From Eremophila alpestris peregrina (lineage: Eukaryota; Chordata; Aves; Passeriformes; Alaudidae): 64,000 nt of DNA. The position numbers were made by a program, and so were the translations under genes. Positions 22,979-35,700 of the stretch are shown here, piece after piece. The DNA is taken from contig WMCF01000003.1 in the NCBI GenBank assembly GCA_009792885.1, forward strand, positions 10,644,518-10,708,517. The letters run 5' to 3'. The notes below the pieces were generated by a model. It was not told where the DNA came from, did no database searches, and saw nothing but the letters and a program-made list of their open reading frames with translations. The stretch's first letter is position 1; every line of letters begins with the position of its first letter.

Positions 22979-25900
22979 GAAGTAAAAAGAGGCTACTGCA
23001 GAAAAAACCCAAACAAACAAAAACCAAACAAATAATACCATCACCCCCAAACCCCAAAAGAAATAGCATTTCAATTTTTGTCTTTAAATGCTTTCTTATA
23101 TTCAGCTATTCACAAGGATTTTCACAGAAATTTAAAGCAATGTAAAAAGGCATTTGTAGAAGAATAATAGTTGCTCAGAATTAAAAATACATAATAAAAT
23201 ATACATTCAGCAATAATAACTTCCAGGTTATCAAATGTTCTTAATTTTTTAATGTTCTGTGTTGAAAGCTTAGTATCACACATTAATGATTTTACTTTTA
23301 GAGGGTGGCCTATATACACTTCTCATTATTTCTTATGGACAAAGACTGTTATGACAAACATTCCATGATAGTAGAAATATTAATTCACTCCTATTAAATG
23401 CTGTACACTATTCTATTAGCATTTTTCTAGCTAGAACCTGAAAGTATGTATAAATGAGAGTTAATTCTCAACAAGTTCCTTTAAATGGCAACGTAAAGTT
23501 TTGCAATATTTCATAAGTGGTTATATCAGAGTAGAAAGAAAATAGGTGATAGGACAAGTGCCACTAAGCACTGGAAGCAAGAACAAGATGAGAATACAAG
23601 GCACAAAAGCCACAGCACTATTTGATCACATTAGTTTATTACCTTAGGAGAGTGTGCTTCCTTGAAAAGCATCTTCTACTGCTTCCAAAAATGCTTAGTT
23701 CCACACTGCTTACAATCAAAAAAAAATGGTTTTTTTTATGCATCCCTTTTGGTGATATTCCCCAGAACCAGAATGTCGCAGATCAAATATTTATCATAGA
23801 TGTTGAAAGAGAATACAAAATTCCTGGTTTTCTTGACAGGACCAAACAGGCTCAGTACACAATTTTTTTCCTCTAAAAGAAAAAAGGATTTGGGAAGAAC
23901 AGCTAGATTTTTTTGTACTATCTAGGAAATTTGCAATAATCCATGCATTTTACCTCTCTTGATCCTGTTGAATGTGACAGTTCAGAAGGGTTGATGTCCT
24001 CAGAGGACAGTGAAATTTAAACTGCCTTTGTCTGCTGCATGAATATGTCTATTTGTGGTGAAATGACACCATTGAACTTGGCCTGGTTTCCAAATGTGTC
24101 CCAGAAGCTTCAGCTTTCTGCTGCATTTTGTAAGGGATATTTTCACCGGACCAAACACGAGCTAATGTCCAGGATGCAGTGCCTTAAGAATCAAGTCTTA
24201 TGTATGTTTCCATGTTGCAGCTCATATACCCCACAGAATAAAAACACAAATTAAACCCAAAATGAAAGCTTTCCTTGCACACTTTGGCAGTTACTAATTT
24301 TTAAAGCAGAAATATCTCAAAGCTGAATTAATACTGTTGTACCAGTTTAAACACAGAGTTATAGCTTTAGGATTGACAGCTGTTAGAAATGCCTGTTTGA
24401 GAACCCTGTCTTTGGCAAACACCCTAAATGTACACACAGCACTGGCTTTGGCCATTTCTGTCCATCTGTTGAGTTCACACTGTGCCAAGTCATAAGTGAA
24501 GGTGTCTCCCCCAGGCACAGAAGTTTGGTTGTGATTGGGATAGACAAGCAATAAACAGAGCAATAAAAATTACCTCTTTTGCAAGATTTTCCCTTTTGCC
24601 AGGGCTTAGAATGCATAAACTTTTCTTAAATTGATTATGTGATGATTGTACCAAACCTATTGACAAATTCCCTTTTTCACTGAAAACACTTGGCTTGTGT
24701 TACTGAGGATTGAGTTAATTGTGAGAACTGAGACAACAGCTGGTTACTTATGAAACTTTTTATGAATACCAATAAAATAAAATCACAATTGAAACATATG
24801 TTGTTATTCATCCAAGAATTGTATTTTTCTCCTGGCATTCCTTATCCACAATGGATAGATATTAAGCATTTACATCACCCTGTAAAGGATTAGAAAAAGT
24901 CTCACTCAACTTAAGCTCTTAACTAGCCATGAATATATATGTGTTAAAAGGAGAAAACTGAATCGAACCATTGTTCTTCTTTGATTTAATCTAAACCTTT
25001 TAGTAAATTCTTGAAAATTATTTGCAGATAACAGAAAAATTGTAAATACACGATAATTTTAATGGAAAATTCTGTAACCAATAAATAAAAGGTGATACAT
25101 TTGCAACAATTGTTGTCTGTTTGACAGTGATGAATGCATGAATAAATGAGCATCCTTGAATATTAAAGTTGTATGAAATTTCTTCTTTAAAAATATGAAA
25201 CATTCAGTTATATTCTTATGAAACTACTTGTGAGTAATGTCATGGTATCTGACTGACATATCGTAATGTTTTATAAAAGTCTCATCAACAAATATGTAAT
25301 AAAGGAGGTAACGGCTCCAAAGAATATGAAGGTTAAGGAGCAGTTTCAGGCAAAAAAACCCAAAAAACCATTGTCCTTAAGCAGGGAGCTGGTATGGCTA
25401 AAGTCAAATCTAACTTGAAGATGATAGACAAATGACACAGAATAATCAGGGACTCCCCCAGTTTTGGGGATTATTTTAGACTTACTGCATAGAAAATCTT
25501 TAAGTTGTCAGCCTTTGTTTCAGTAGCACTCCTGATCTGGTTGTATGCAGCCTCAGTAATCAAATATTTACAGCTCCCTATTTTTTGGCATATTTTTTGC
25601 TCTGTTGTAAGGTTTTTGTACTGAAAAGTGAAGCAGTGAAAGCTGTTTAAGTTTTGATCCATATTTTGAGTCAAACTAAATCCACTATTTAATAGAACAA
25701 CTCAGAAATTTTCATTTTTCTATTCATTGGATTGCAGTACTTCTCAGAAACACCAAAATAAATTGAGAACAAGATGTACCTCTTACCTGAACAAGTGAAG
25801 ATACACCAAAGCTGTATTTTTCCAGGGATAAGAAGCCAGCATTCTGGAAATGCATTTAAAATATTGATTAACTCATCATGTATCAGGCACTTTTAAAATT

Positions 25901-26199
25901 AAAATAGGTCTAACAGTAATTCTGGAGAAATTAAAAAAATATCTTCCTTTCAAAAGTGAGAAAAGTGCTGACAAAGATTTTTTTATTTTCCTGGTATCTA
26001 GAGAGGACTCTTCCAGACTATTACAACAAAGGAAGTGATAGATTGCTGGAATAGTGCTGAAATGGAAAAACATCCCAGGACTTTTTACAAGGAAAGAGCA
26101 GACAAACAAGACACGTACAGCATTCCAAATGTGTCCCATTGCAAAAGATGTTTTTGCTGTTAATTTTTCAGCAGAATTGAGCTCTATATTCAAACACTT
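22979..26199. other. AT-rich DNA, no gene seen
   Basis: Directly after the solo LTR there is an A-rich stretch (22996-23040, AAACAAACAAAAACC-like). The rest contains only short frames with no motif and no recognised repeat. Confidence 0.6.
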
Positions 26200-26540
26200 C
26201 GGGTGTTATTAGTTGCTGGTGTATCTACTCCAAGACTGGCTATCCTTCACCTCCCCAAAACCAAAATCCCAAAGCCAAAATCTAACTGTGTTCATGCTTC
26301 CCAAAATCTCTTGCAGGAGGATGTTGTTAGGATCCATTTATAAAGGGATGCCTCTGTCCGAATTGAGGTGCAAACAACCACAGGCCAAAGTCAATAAATA
26401 ATAGTAAATATAGAGAGATAGGAACAAATAGGATGGGGCAGGTTGGGGGGTGGGGTGAAAGACAGAGAGAGAGGCCAGACAGACGAAGTAGAAGGATGTA
26501 GTGGTTTGGGTGCACTAATATAAGTCATGGCACCAATTAA
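26200..26540 (-). mobile_element. Endogenous-retrovirus leader remnant downstream of a 5' LTR, minus strand
   Basis: On the minus strand this lies just 3' of the LTR at 26541-27222. Five bases after the LTR end comes TGGTGCCATGACT (26535-26523), which matches 12 of 13 positions of the sequence complementary to the 3' end of tRNA-His. That is the usual arrangement of a retroviral primer-binding site. The following pyrimidine-rich stretch on the minus strand has no gag-like protein. The lower boundary near 26200 is a guess. Confidence 0.55.
26523..26535 (-). other. Primer-binding-site-like sequence (tRNA-His type)
   Basis: TGGTGCCATGACT on the minus strand differs at one position (A for G) from the expected tRNA-His complement over 13 bases, then diverges. 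The five-base gap to the LTR end and the leading TGG support the call. Confidence 0.6.
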
Positions 26541-27222
26541 CGTAGTGGGTTGAGTGCTGGCCAAATGCCAGTGCACCCATTAAATTTATTTACTCATTTT
26601 TTTGCTGCGAGATAAGAATTAGGAGAAAGGCAAAAGCAGGCTCAAATCTTTAAAAGGCATAAAGAAAACTTTATTAACAGAACTAAAAGAAGAATAATAA
26701 GAATCAGAATAAACATTCAAAACACTTCTCTTTTCCTCAGCTCTTCTTTCCCACTGACAACGTAGAGACAAAACCTGGTATTTTCAGTCAGTTTACCATC
26801 TTTAATCTTCCTTCAGCTCACATATGGAGAGATGTCTCTCCTACCATGCCATGAAGACTTTTCTACAAGAAACAATTCTCTCATGGCTTTATTTTTCACG
26901 AATAGTAGCTGTCTGGAAATCTGCAATCATGAAGACCCTCCCACAGTTTGGTAATCTTCCCACAACTACCACCCTGGGTCATCTCAACTTATTGGGGTGC
27001 AATTTTAAGGATGAGCTTTGTATAAAAGTAAAAGTTCTTTTCATTTATCTTCGGGATCATCTTCGTCTGTGGGAACAGAGGTCTTCTTCTATCTTTAGGG
27101 CAAGGTTTTTCATCTCTCTCTCATTTCTTTCTGTTCAATCTTCTCATTGGACCACAGCTACTTCAACATCTGCTTGCTTCAGCACAGGTGCCTCTGCTCA
27201 TGGCTGCAGTTAGAACACTACA
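26541..27222 (-). mobile_element. Endogenous-retrovirus LTR, minus strand, probably the 5' LTR of a truncated provirus
   Basis: Read on the minus strand it starts TGTAGTGTTCTAACTGC at 27222 and ends CAACCCACTACG at 26541, where the last base has decayed from the expected A. A polyadenylation signal AATAAA lies at 26675-26670 in the expected position. The sequence resembles a bird LTR I recall ('gagaaaggcaaaagcaggc', 'gaaaactttattaacagaac'). No second LTR is visible, and the flanks show no target-site duplication, as expected if the 3' part of the provirus is lost. A 129-codon plus frame inside is antisense to the element and not a gene. Confidence 0.75.
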
Positions 27223-27839
27223 TTCCCCCAATGCATTCTATGAATTACAGGGAAAAGTGTTTGATGTATCAATTATATCTTTACTATAGTCTTAAAAGAG
27301 AATTTTAGCCCAAGATTAAGGCATTTCCCCATTCTCCTCTTATTTGGGATTAGACTCTTTCTTCACTGGCCCCAGTGTCTCCATCTTGTTTTCTTTTCAT
27401 GTCTTTACCCTTTACTTTTCAGTCTTTCAGTAAAGAATGATTGACTATAATAACAAATTTAAGGACCTGATATTTGAGGCATATTCCATAAAATGCTGAT
27501 TAATAGTGGTTAATTCTTTTGTAGTGGTTATCTTATCAGCTGGATCAAGAATCTGGGAAGATTTACATGAAGTTGTGCAGAAAAACTGATATTATCCAGT
27601 AAGTAATAAGTTAAACCAATGTAAATTACGCAAACAAAAAAAAAAAAAGAAAACTATAACAGATAAATCCAAACAGATGTTTCCACAACTGCTTGGAAAG
27701 TTATGCATTCACTTCCTGACTGTGTTTAAAACAAACTGTATGAAAACCTGAATCAGAAAAAAAAATAGCAAAATACAATAAGGGTAATAACATTTTGCAT
27801 GCCAATTACATCTCCTGTCATATGTACCTCTCCTCTCTC
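27223..27839. other. DNA without a recognised feature
   Basis: It contains an A-rich run near 27636-27651. The first bases continue with 'atgcattctatgaattacagggaaaagtgtttg', which may belong to the LTR insertion site. No gene is seen. Confidence 0.55.
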
Positions 27840-28060
27840 ATTTTCAGGAACACTGGAAAATACATGAGCATTTCAGAGCCAATTTTTATAATTGTTACAA
27901 ACTGGAAATAGTCCAGTGCAGCACAGCTTCACTGACTGCAGTGGAGTTTCAGCCATTTAAAAAGAGCAGCAAACTTGCTCATTTACAGGAGTGTTCAGCT
28001 TAATGGCCCTGGCCCAGGACAGCTGCCTACAGTTGTGCTGAAAAGAGCTCTGACTTCTGC
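27840..28060. promoter_or_regulatory. Weak candidate regulatory element
   Basis: Balanced-composition unique DNA with 'gtgcagcacagcttcactgactgcagtgg' and 'aatggccctggcccaggacagctgcc', which includes a CAGCTG E-box. Its local composition contrasts with the AT-rich flanks. Function is inference. Confidence 0.2.
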
Positions 28061-28800
28061 TAGTTTTGTGTGTGTTTGGGAGTTTGTTTGGTTGGTTGTT
28101 AGGGGGTTTTAGATTTTATTTCAATATAAAGCTCCAATCAATTCAACAGTTTTCTATATTTACTCCAACAGCAGTTGGACTGATTTATCTACCAGTCTTT
28201 CCTTACAGCTACTCTATCCAGTAATAGAATTAAGAATAAGCAAGGGGACAAAAAGTAATGACTTCCATGTTTCAATTTGTGTATGAATGAATTTAGAAGA
28301 AGCCATATTATTTTTTATTTTAACATTTGCTACCATTAAGTCAAACTGTAGCAAAGATCCAAATATTCTTTTAAAAATGCATTAATAAAATTAATGACAC
28401 TAAATAAAATATACAGAAAATAAAAAGTAGTTAAATAAATAAGAATAATGTAATAAATAAAAAATTAATCTGGAGTAAAAATTTTGCATGTATTCAGAGA
28501 CAAAATTATTTTTGAAATCTCTTTCTCTTTCTATAATATTTCTTCTTTTTCATAAGCAATAAATATCTCAAGGCCAATGAGAACGCAGAAGTCTGGATAG
28601 CTCTTTGAGTGTCCACTGTAAAAACAATAATCTTAAAAAATTAATTTCTCAGTAAGGAGGTTAAAATTCATTCTTTCACAGGAATCTAAAATTAATTAAT
28701 TAATATCAGTTATTATAAGCTTCTTCCAATATATTGAAATGTTTCTGCACTTACACTTTTCATATTTTTATAAAACAGAAGATAAGATGTTTTTCATTTA
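28061..28800. other. AT-rich low-complexity DNA
   Basis: It is dominated by A/T runs such as the TAAATAAATAAGAATAATG-like stretch around 28430-28470 and AATTAATTAATTAAT near 28691. No gene or repeat family is recognised. Confidence 0.6.
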
Positions 28801-29350
28801 ATCTTGTCAGTTCTAGTGAAAGACCCCTGATAACACCCTGGTTTGCATTTGAAATAATATATGCTCATTAAAATGTAAATCAAGGGTCCAATCAGAAAAT
28901 GATGGCAATCAAATTGCAACATTCAATGAAGAGGTTTCCAGGCTGACTTCATTAGTAAACATAATGAATTTCAGGTCCTTACCGGTCTTCTATTTGTTTG
29001 TACAACTGTAAAGGCTCAGTTATGAAGCCTTGAGACAGTCTAAAAATAACATCAGCCTAATGAAAAGTTTCAATTAGATTTGTGAAAACCTTTTTTAATT
29101 TTTTTTAATAATCTCACTTTTCTCTTTAACTGTTACAGATGAGCTCTTGGGAAAAAGATTAGCAAATGGGATGCATTATGTTATATTTCTTATTCTGCAT
29201 GTAACTAGAAAGTATATTCTAAAAGTCTGCATTATATTTTAAAACATATTGTGGCTATAATGTGCAGCAGTTAATGCATTTTCTATTTTGTGTTATCTTT
29301 TATATGTTACGCAGTTAATTCATATACTTTATCAGCTACATCTTTCTGGT
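28801..29350. promoter_or_regulatory. Candidate conserved element rich in homeodomain and POU-like motifs
   Basis: Unique sequence with many TAAT/ATTA cores and octamer-like motifs: GTTTGCATTT near 28841 and ATGCTCATTAAA at 28861-28872. It also holds ATCAAATTGCAAC and 'ccttaccggtcttc'. This dense mix is typical of developmental enhancers in vertebrate gene deserts, but AT-rich DNA yields such cores by chance, so confidence is low. Confidence 0.3.
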
Positions 29351-31619
29351 TTCATAAAAATTAAGCAATCAAGCATTTTTTATTCCATATCAAAGAATAA
29401 AATACATTAAAATATTAAAATAATGAAAAAATATTTTTAAACTATATTTCTATAATTAAAACTCTTAAAGTCTGATATCATGTCTCATTACACACACAAA
29501 AAAGAATGGTAATGCTTGTGGGTTTTATTACTTGAGATATATCTTCTTTCAGCTTGATTGGGGTTCAAGCAATCTGTGAATTCACTCCATCAAAACTCAT
29601 AGTAGTAACATGGCAGTCAGGACATCACAGAAAACAGAAGTCTTTGGGATTGAGTAGGCAATAGAAATACCTAAGAATTTCTTGGTCTCCAAAGTTTAAT
29701 TGGGCACCATAATGTCCCTGAGTATTTACCAAGCCCTTTTCAGAACTTCAAAATTTCAATGTACCAGCTTCAGTGGCTCTTATTTATAAGTAAATACCTT
29801 GGAGCACAGCGCAACAGAATCCATCTTTGGAGCTAAGGATTGTAGAGATGTGGCTGCTGTCCAGCTCATAGGGCCAGAGGGCACACAAACTGTTGAGAGC
29901 AGCTTCCTAAAGTTACCAAGATAGAAGGACAATTCATGCTCTCCTTTACTTCAAAGAATTTGTCCAATCCTAGTCCCAGAGGAACTTCTTCCAATTATTT
30001 TGGATTTTGCCAGGTTGTACAAATGAATTAAAAATTCTTTAGACAAAGTATGCTTTAATTACAATCTATAGTATACTAGCTCACTAATGTAATATTTAAA
30101 ATCTAAAAGTTGTAATCAAAATTAATCTAAAACTACCTTTGTAAGTAAAACTAGGACAATTCCCCAGGGATCTGAAACTCATAGGAGCCTGTCTTATATG
30201 AGGCCATAATTTATACATCTGAAGAGCATATGGCACATTTCAATTTTAAAATTTTTCTTTTTTTCTTTTATCAAGAAAAAAATTGAATTTTTTTCACACA
30301 CTAATATTATATTGTTATTAAAATGTTATTTCACTGAAAACTCTGATTTCTCCCAAATGAAGTAGGTGTTTTGGATTAAGCAGAGGTTTATCCAGTGTTA
30401 TGTGTGGTACAACAAGCACACTGCCACAGCTATGGTCTCTGGAGATGAAGAAGCATTTCAAAGTGAGAGGAGCCACCCTTATTTCTCTCCTTGGACTGTG
30501 GAGTGAGCCTGGGTTGACTAGCAAATATTCAGGTATAAAGTTCTGTGCTGGTGAACACCACCTTCGCTGTATGTTACACTTCATTCTCTGCAGTTTCATG
30601 AAAGAGCACTTGTTCTACATTTGGCACCATGTAATTCAGCCATGTGTTTTACCAGAATAAGACAATATGTCATTTTATTCCTTTACAGTTTGAAAAGGAC
30701 CTCTTACAAAGTAAGCAGTCCAATGACACTGCACCGAAACGGTCAGGATTGGGAAAATCAGTTTTAGCAGTTGGGTTGCTGTGGGAGTACAGTCAAACAT
30801 GGCATAAGGCAAGGGAAGACTGGAAGGGTGAGTCTGCAGAATCCACGTGTGTGTCAGTCTCTTTAAACTTTTTAAACTCTTAAACTTTCTTCTGGCAGTT
30901 TAAGCAGACACTGTGTAAATTAGATTATCATCTGTAAATTACAGTTATCATTCATCTTAATTTGACATTATCCCTTACTATTATTCTGTCACATCCAGAT
31001 TAGAAACCAGGTTCAACTTTATCTCTTTAGAGGATGTTTCTCTGCTTCATTCCAACAAACTGATGACGGATATTCTCTTTTTTTGTGAATCACTTGAAGG
31101 GATTGCTCTCACAGTATATGCTGTCCCTTGTAAATTGTGTCACTTGTTAATATCTGACTAAAAGAAAAAATCCTATTAGGGAGAGACTGTTTAGCAAATG
31201 TAAAGCAGTCTTTTGATAGCTGCCCTTAATGGTTCTTTATGTCTGTAGAAATGGATGCTGAGGCAGAAAATTTTAGAGGATTCTTGTATAAAGTTAACAT
31301 ATAATGAGAGAATATACTATGTATACGATGTGTAATATATGATGCTATTCACTGAAATAATAATACATTATTTATGAAGTGTCAATAAGTGCACTCTAGA
31401 ATAAATTAATGTTGAACTCATTTTCACTCTGATTTGTTTTAATTAAGCCTGTGATCTGCTTGTTTCTCAGTTTTAAGTAGTTTCCTTCTTTCATTTCTAA
31501 ATTATGACAGCAAACCAATAAATTTTAATCACATAAAGGTTTTCCTTGTGGGATTTAAAAGAAAAATCTTTGTATTTTTGATTCTACATATTTTACAAAG
31601 TATAGGAAAGCCTGTGTAA
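29351..31619. other. AT-rich DNA, no gene seen
   Basis: Overlapping frames of 86 and 93 codons at 30318-30660 lie on opposite strands, and neither has a recognised domain. There is no repeat family. A 79-codon frame at 30644-30883 is also unremarkable. Confidence 0.55.
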
Positions 31620-31810
31620 TGGACTTATCAAAGTTGTTATTATTCTTCACGCTGAGATTTAGGGTTTGTGTCTCTGTTGTTCATCATTAATTAATGATAC
31701 AAACAGGCTTGTCTTTTGAGTGTAGAAATCCTTTTTATAGCTTATAATTCATGATGAACATGGTCTTCTGTGATAAAGGCCCATCAAAGTCATAATTACT
31801 TTATATTTAT
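31620..31810. promoter_or_regulatory. Candidate regulatory element with a 16-bp palindrome and two TCF/LEF-like sites
   Basis: ATCATTAATTAATGAT at 31683-31698 is a perfect palindrome containing inverted TAAT cores, the form expected for a homeodomain dimer site. ATCAAAG, the TCF/LEF core, occurs at 31627-31633 and 31783-31789. Function is inference. Confidence 0.35.
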
Positions 31811-32189
31811 ATTCATTGAACTCTTCCATCTGTTAAAATGTTTTTCTGTTAAACTCTTTTTCTATCCATCTATAGTCCTATTATATATCATCTTTTCTGG
31901 CAGACCTAATTTCTACCTTAATCTCTATGGAATCTCCCCAAAAGAATAAAAAAACATCTGTTCAAACACTCTGAGAAGTTTTAGATCAAAATCCATACTA
32001 TCTGTTCTTTACTTTTGCAATAGTGCTTAGATGAATGTTATTTAGCATATAACGCATTCATCTTTAAACTTCTTAATCTTCTGCACCAGCAGCCTATGCC
32101 AGCTCTCTTTCTTTTGCCTGGTGGTACTGTCTCATCATACAAAATGGGCTGAATCAAACCACTGTGTTCTTCATTTTACTTCGACATGT
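31811..32189. other. DNA without a recognised feature
   Basis: AT-rich unique sequence. No gene, repeat or site is supported. Confidence 0.55.
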
Positions 32190-32710
32190 ACTGTAGCAGT
32201 GCAGCTTTAAACCAAACAGGTATTTTCCAGAAAAGGAAAAAGGATTTCAGTTTTACCATAAGACCTAAAAGGAAAAGCCCTAGAAGCTTCTTTGCTCTGC
32301 TTGCAGCCATTGGCTTAATGGAAAGACAGAAACAGGGCTAGGTGTGTTTACCTGTCTTTCAGAAATGTAGCCATTCTCTATTGGGCAGTTTGCCAAAAAT
32401 CACACCTACCTCATTCAGTATTTAAGGCAGAGAGCAAAGCTTCTGGGAGCTTCTTAGGTTGTCATAGCAAGGTGCAATGCTTGTAAGCACCTGTGCTCTG
32501 TTTCTATTTTTTTCATTTATTGTTTATTCTTTTATAAGTTTATTAAACCTTTTGTTTTACAAAACCTACCCAAGGAGCCATCTCACAAATTGTTTTTAAG
32601 CCATTTCTGGAGGTGCAGGCACCCTCAGAGACTTGATACACCTGCATGTGGCTCACTCCATTCTGGGCAAGAATGTATCAATATTCCATCCACCATGCAA
32701 TATTCCTCAC
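32190..32710 (+). mobile_element. LTR-like sequence, plus strand (limits uncertain)
   Basis: The order of signals resembles a retroviral LTR. A TATA-like TATTTAAG at 32419-32426 is followed by a GCAAAGCTTCTGGGAGC-like initiator region, then an ATTAAA polyadenylation signal at 32542-32547 before 'ccttttgttttacaaaacc' and 'caaggagccatctcac'. I recall similar blocks from songbird LTRs. No clear TG...CA ends or target duplication were found. The 133-codon frame starting at 32590 runs out of this element and is not convincing as a gene. Confidence 0.45.
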
Positions 32711-35700
32711 ACTTTTTCTCTAACTCATTGCATTGGAAGAAAAATAATTACTTTGTTAGGACTCATTATCATTTCTCTCTCTTAATTCAACTTTCTTTCT
32801 TGTCTGCTTTTTGTGTAGGGATGACAGTACATTCACCAAGGGAAAAAAAAAAAAGGACCAAACAAACAGAAAAAAAAGATATAAAAAACCTTATTAGGTT
32901 CATGAAAGTAAAGTTTTTAATAATGTTTCTTCTTTATTCATATCAGTTTATGCAGGCAACTTTCCTGAAATATCTCATGAGATTTCTATAGTTCTAGTAG
33001 AATCTGCCAGAAATATATAGAAATTACATAATTTTGGTGAATTCCTTAAGTGTAAAGCAGGGATATGAAATATGGAATCACTTTCATATGCTGATGGGGA
33101 AGTTAAAGAAACAATTTGCCTTATTTCTCTTTCAAGTAATCTGACTTTAAAGAGAATGCTGCATTTTGATTCTCTGTAAGAAGAATGGTGATTTTTGTTG
33201 TTGTTGTTTCTTTTATCTTTATTTATTAGAATGATGGAAAGGAAGGAAGGAAGATCGATTTTGGTTTAGGATTAGTGAATTAACCTTGGCTGACAATCAA
33301 ACACTGACCCAGGTACTTGCCACACCTGTCTCTTTTGCGGTGAAAAGAAAACAAGAAGGAAGTGAAAATGCTTGTGGATGGAGATACATATCTTTGGATA
33401 TGTCCAAATGGACAGATTCATGCTCAGGCATTGGTAGGATCATGGATGCTCAGTTTTAGTCTGCAGGATTCCGTTTTACACATTTTTGAAGTGAAGTAAT
33501 GACACTGAAATATTGCAAACAATTTTTACTTGTGCTGCCATCCATCACTCGTGTTCCATGCAGTGATTGACAGTTGGGTAGACAGGCAGCAAAACATGGA
33601 TTTTCAACACTCTGCTCACACAGATCACTCTTCTACAAATAGCATACACAGACTTTGGAAATTATACAACTTTTGCAGCCTGACCTGAAGGCAAATAACA
33701 TGTCCCTTTTGTCTTTTTACAAAATCTATTGATGAACTTGGTCAAATGCCAGTTATGAGTCATCTGGCATGCAAGCTCCTACAGTTCCTGGATTTTCTAG
33801 TAGATTTCCATAATGAACAATTTCTCTAATGAAATGTCATTTGGGGATTATCAGAAATACTTTCCTTAAACTGATGGGATTGAAATCTTCAAGTTAGTTA
33901 TTGACTTTCTGCCCCACTGCCTGCGAACTATAATTTCTGAACCTGATGTTTTTTTTTTCTAAATCACCACAGAGCCTATCAGATGATTTGCCATGTAGTC
34001 ATTGCCCTTAGATAAACAAATTTCTTTATTAGTTACCGATCATTAGTTAGTAAGATTTTGTTTTATAATATTCATCCTCCTACTTCCTGTATCCTAAAGA
34101 AGCACCTGTAGATACATTCTGCATCTCTTTAAAATGTCAAGGTTTTTGCAGTACCTGTAAAACAAAGCAGACTGCTAAAATGCAGATGATTGTCTGTCAC
34201 AAACATACAACTTAATTTTTCATTATGTGTGATTCATATTAAAATTTCCATTTCCCATGTTCAAAGAGATGAGAATGGTAATATTTTCAACTAACTCTTA
34301 AGCTCTAGCAATTTTTCAAAGTTTTACTTTTAGAATATAGAATGTCTTCATATTATATGAATATAAAATGACTCCATTTAAAGCTGAGAATACAAACCCC
34401 ATTTCAATCCTTTTGAGTCAAAAAGTTTGATAGCTGGCAAGAAACTGTAGTCTTTAACAGCTTCACAGCTTCACCTATTTTCATTTAAGATTTTGAATGG
34501 GTGGGGATGTGTATAGTTTCTACACCTTAAGGGATCTTATGTTCTCACAGTCTAACAGGTTATTCCAAACATGCCAGTAATGTTTCTTGAGACATGCATC
34601 CCTGTTTGCCCTTCAAACTAGCAAGAAGATACTGAAATCTGTCCTCTAGTCCTACCAATTTTTATTAGAATAATAAAATATGAAATATTAAACATTTTTT
34701 AAGGTTTCATTTCCATTCATGTCTAGTTGGCTTCAACTCTCAACTAGCATACTATCACTTAGTGAAATGAGCCAGATTCAGGAGATGCAACTACTAATGT
34801 CATGAGAAATTGGGCCATTGTTTTCATATTTCCACAAAAGTGATTTAGGTACATAGTTTTAGTTTTAAAGGAAATGTTCATAGAAAATCTGGATGCCCTA
34901 ACATTGATGTTCAAATAAAGACATTGAAATTTCCCAACTCCCTTCCTAAAGAATGATCTGCTCCTGGAGATCTATCTGTTGACTAATTACTAATAAAAAT
35001 CCAGACCAATCCTAAATAAATGAATTGCCAAACATTGTCTGCCATGGCTGCCAGAAAATCATTTTAACCTTCATCTAGGAATCAAGTGCCTATTGATTAA
35101 TTTTGAAGGTACTGTAACCTTGAAGATTGAATGAAGACATCATGCTGAATGCAAGTGCAGCTTTTCTAATGGAAAAGCAATTTCCAGAAAGCATTTTTTA
35201 CAAAGTTTTTTAACGCAAACTAATTGTAAACCCTAAGGTCCAGAAACTCAGATTAACAATAAATTTGGATATGAAAATTAAATACAACATGAGAATTTTA
35301 AATGCATGGAAAGTTAGTGAGTGTGAAAAAGCACAGTGAGCCCTGTGCATATGCTTTGAGTTAGAAAGGTGTTCATGTGTATCACTATTGAGAAAATAAA
35401 GGAGAACCAAAAATTCAAACATTAAAGGTACTTCATTGTCCAGTTCTAAAGACATCCTAAATAAAAGGACATTTTGTGAAAGTATGAAAAAAACTTTATA
35501 TAATTTGATAAAAAATTATTTGGACAACGTTTTTCTCTTCAGTGGATATGTGTAAAAGTACTTTCTGGTCTTTCCAACTAATTTTTATCTTCCAACAATA
35601 TCAATTCTATACTCTTGATGTAAGGTGTGACCAGGTTCCCTGAGCCCCCAGACTGTGCTGAAATCTTCCTAAAGCTTGGGCTTTTGGTCACTCAGGGGCT

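Noticed and set aside
26824..27213. 129-codon plus-strand frame
   Set aside because: It is antisense to the minus-strand LTR and matches no protein.
32590..32991. Longest open frame, 133 codons, plus strand
   Set aside because: It starts within LTR-like sequence, contains a lysine-rich run from a poly-A tract and shows no domain, promoter or splice context.
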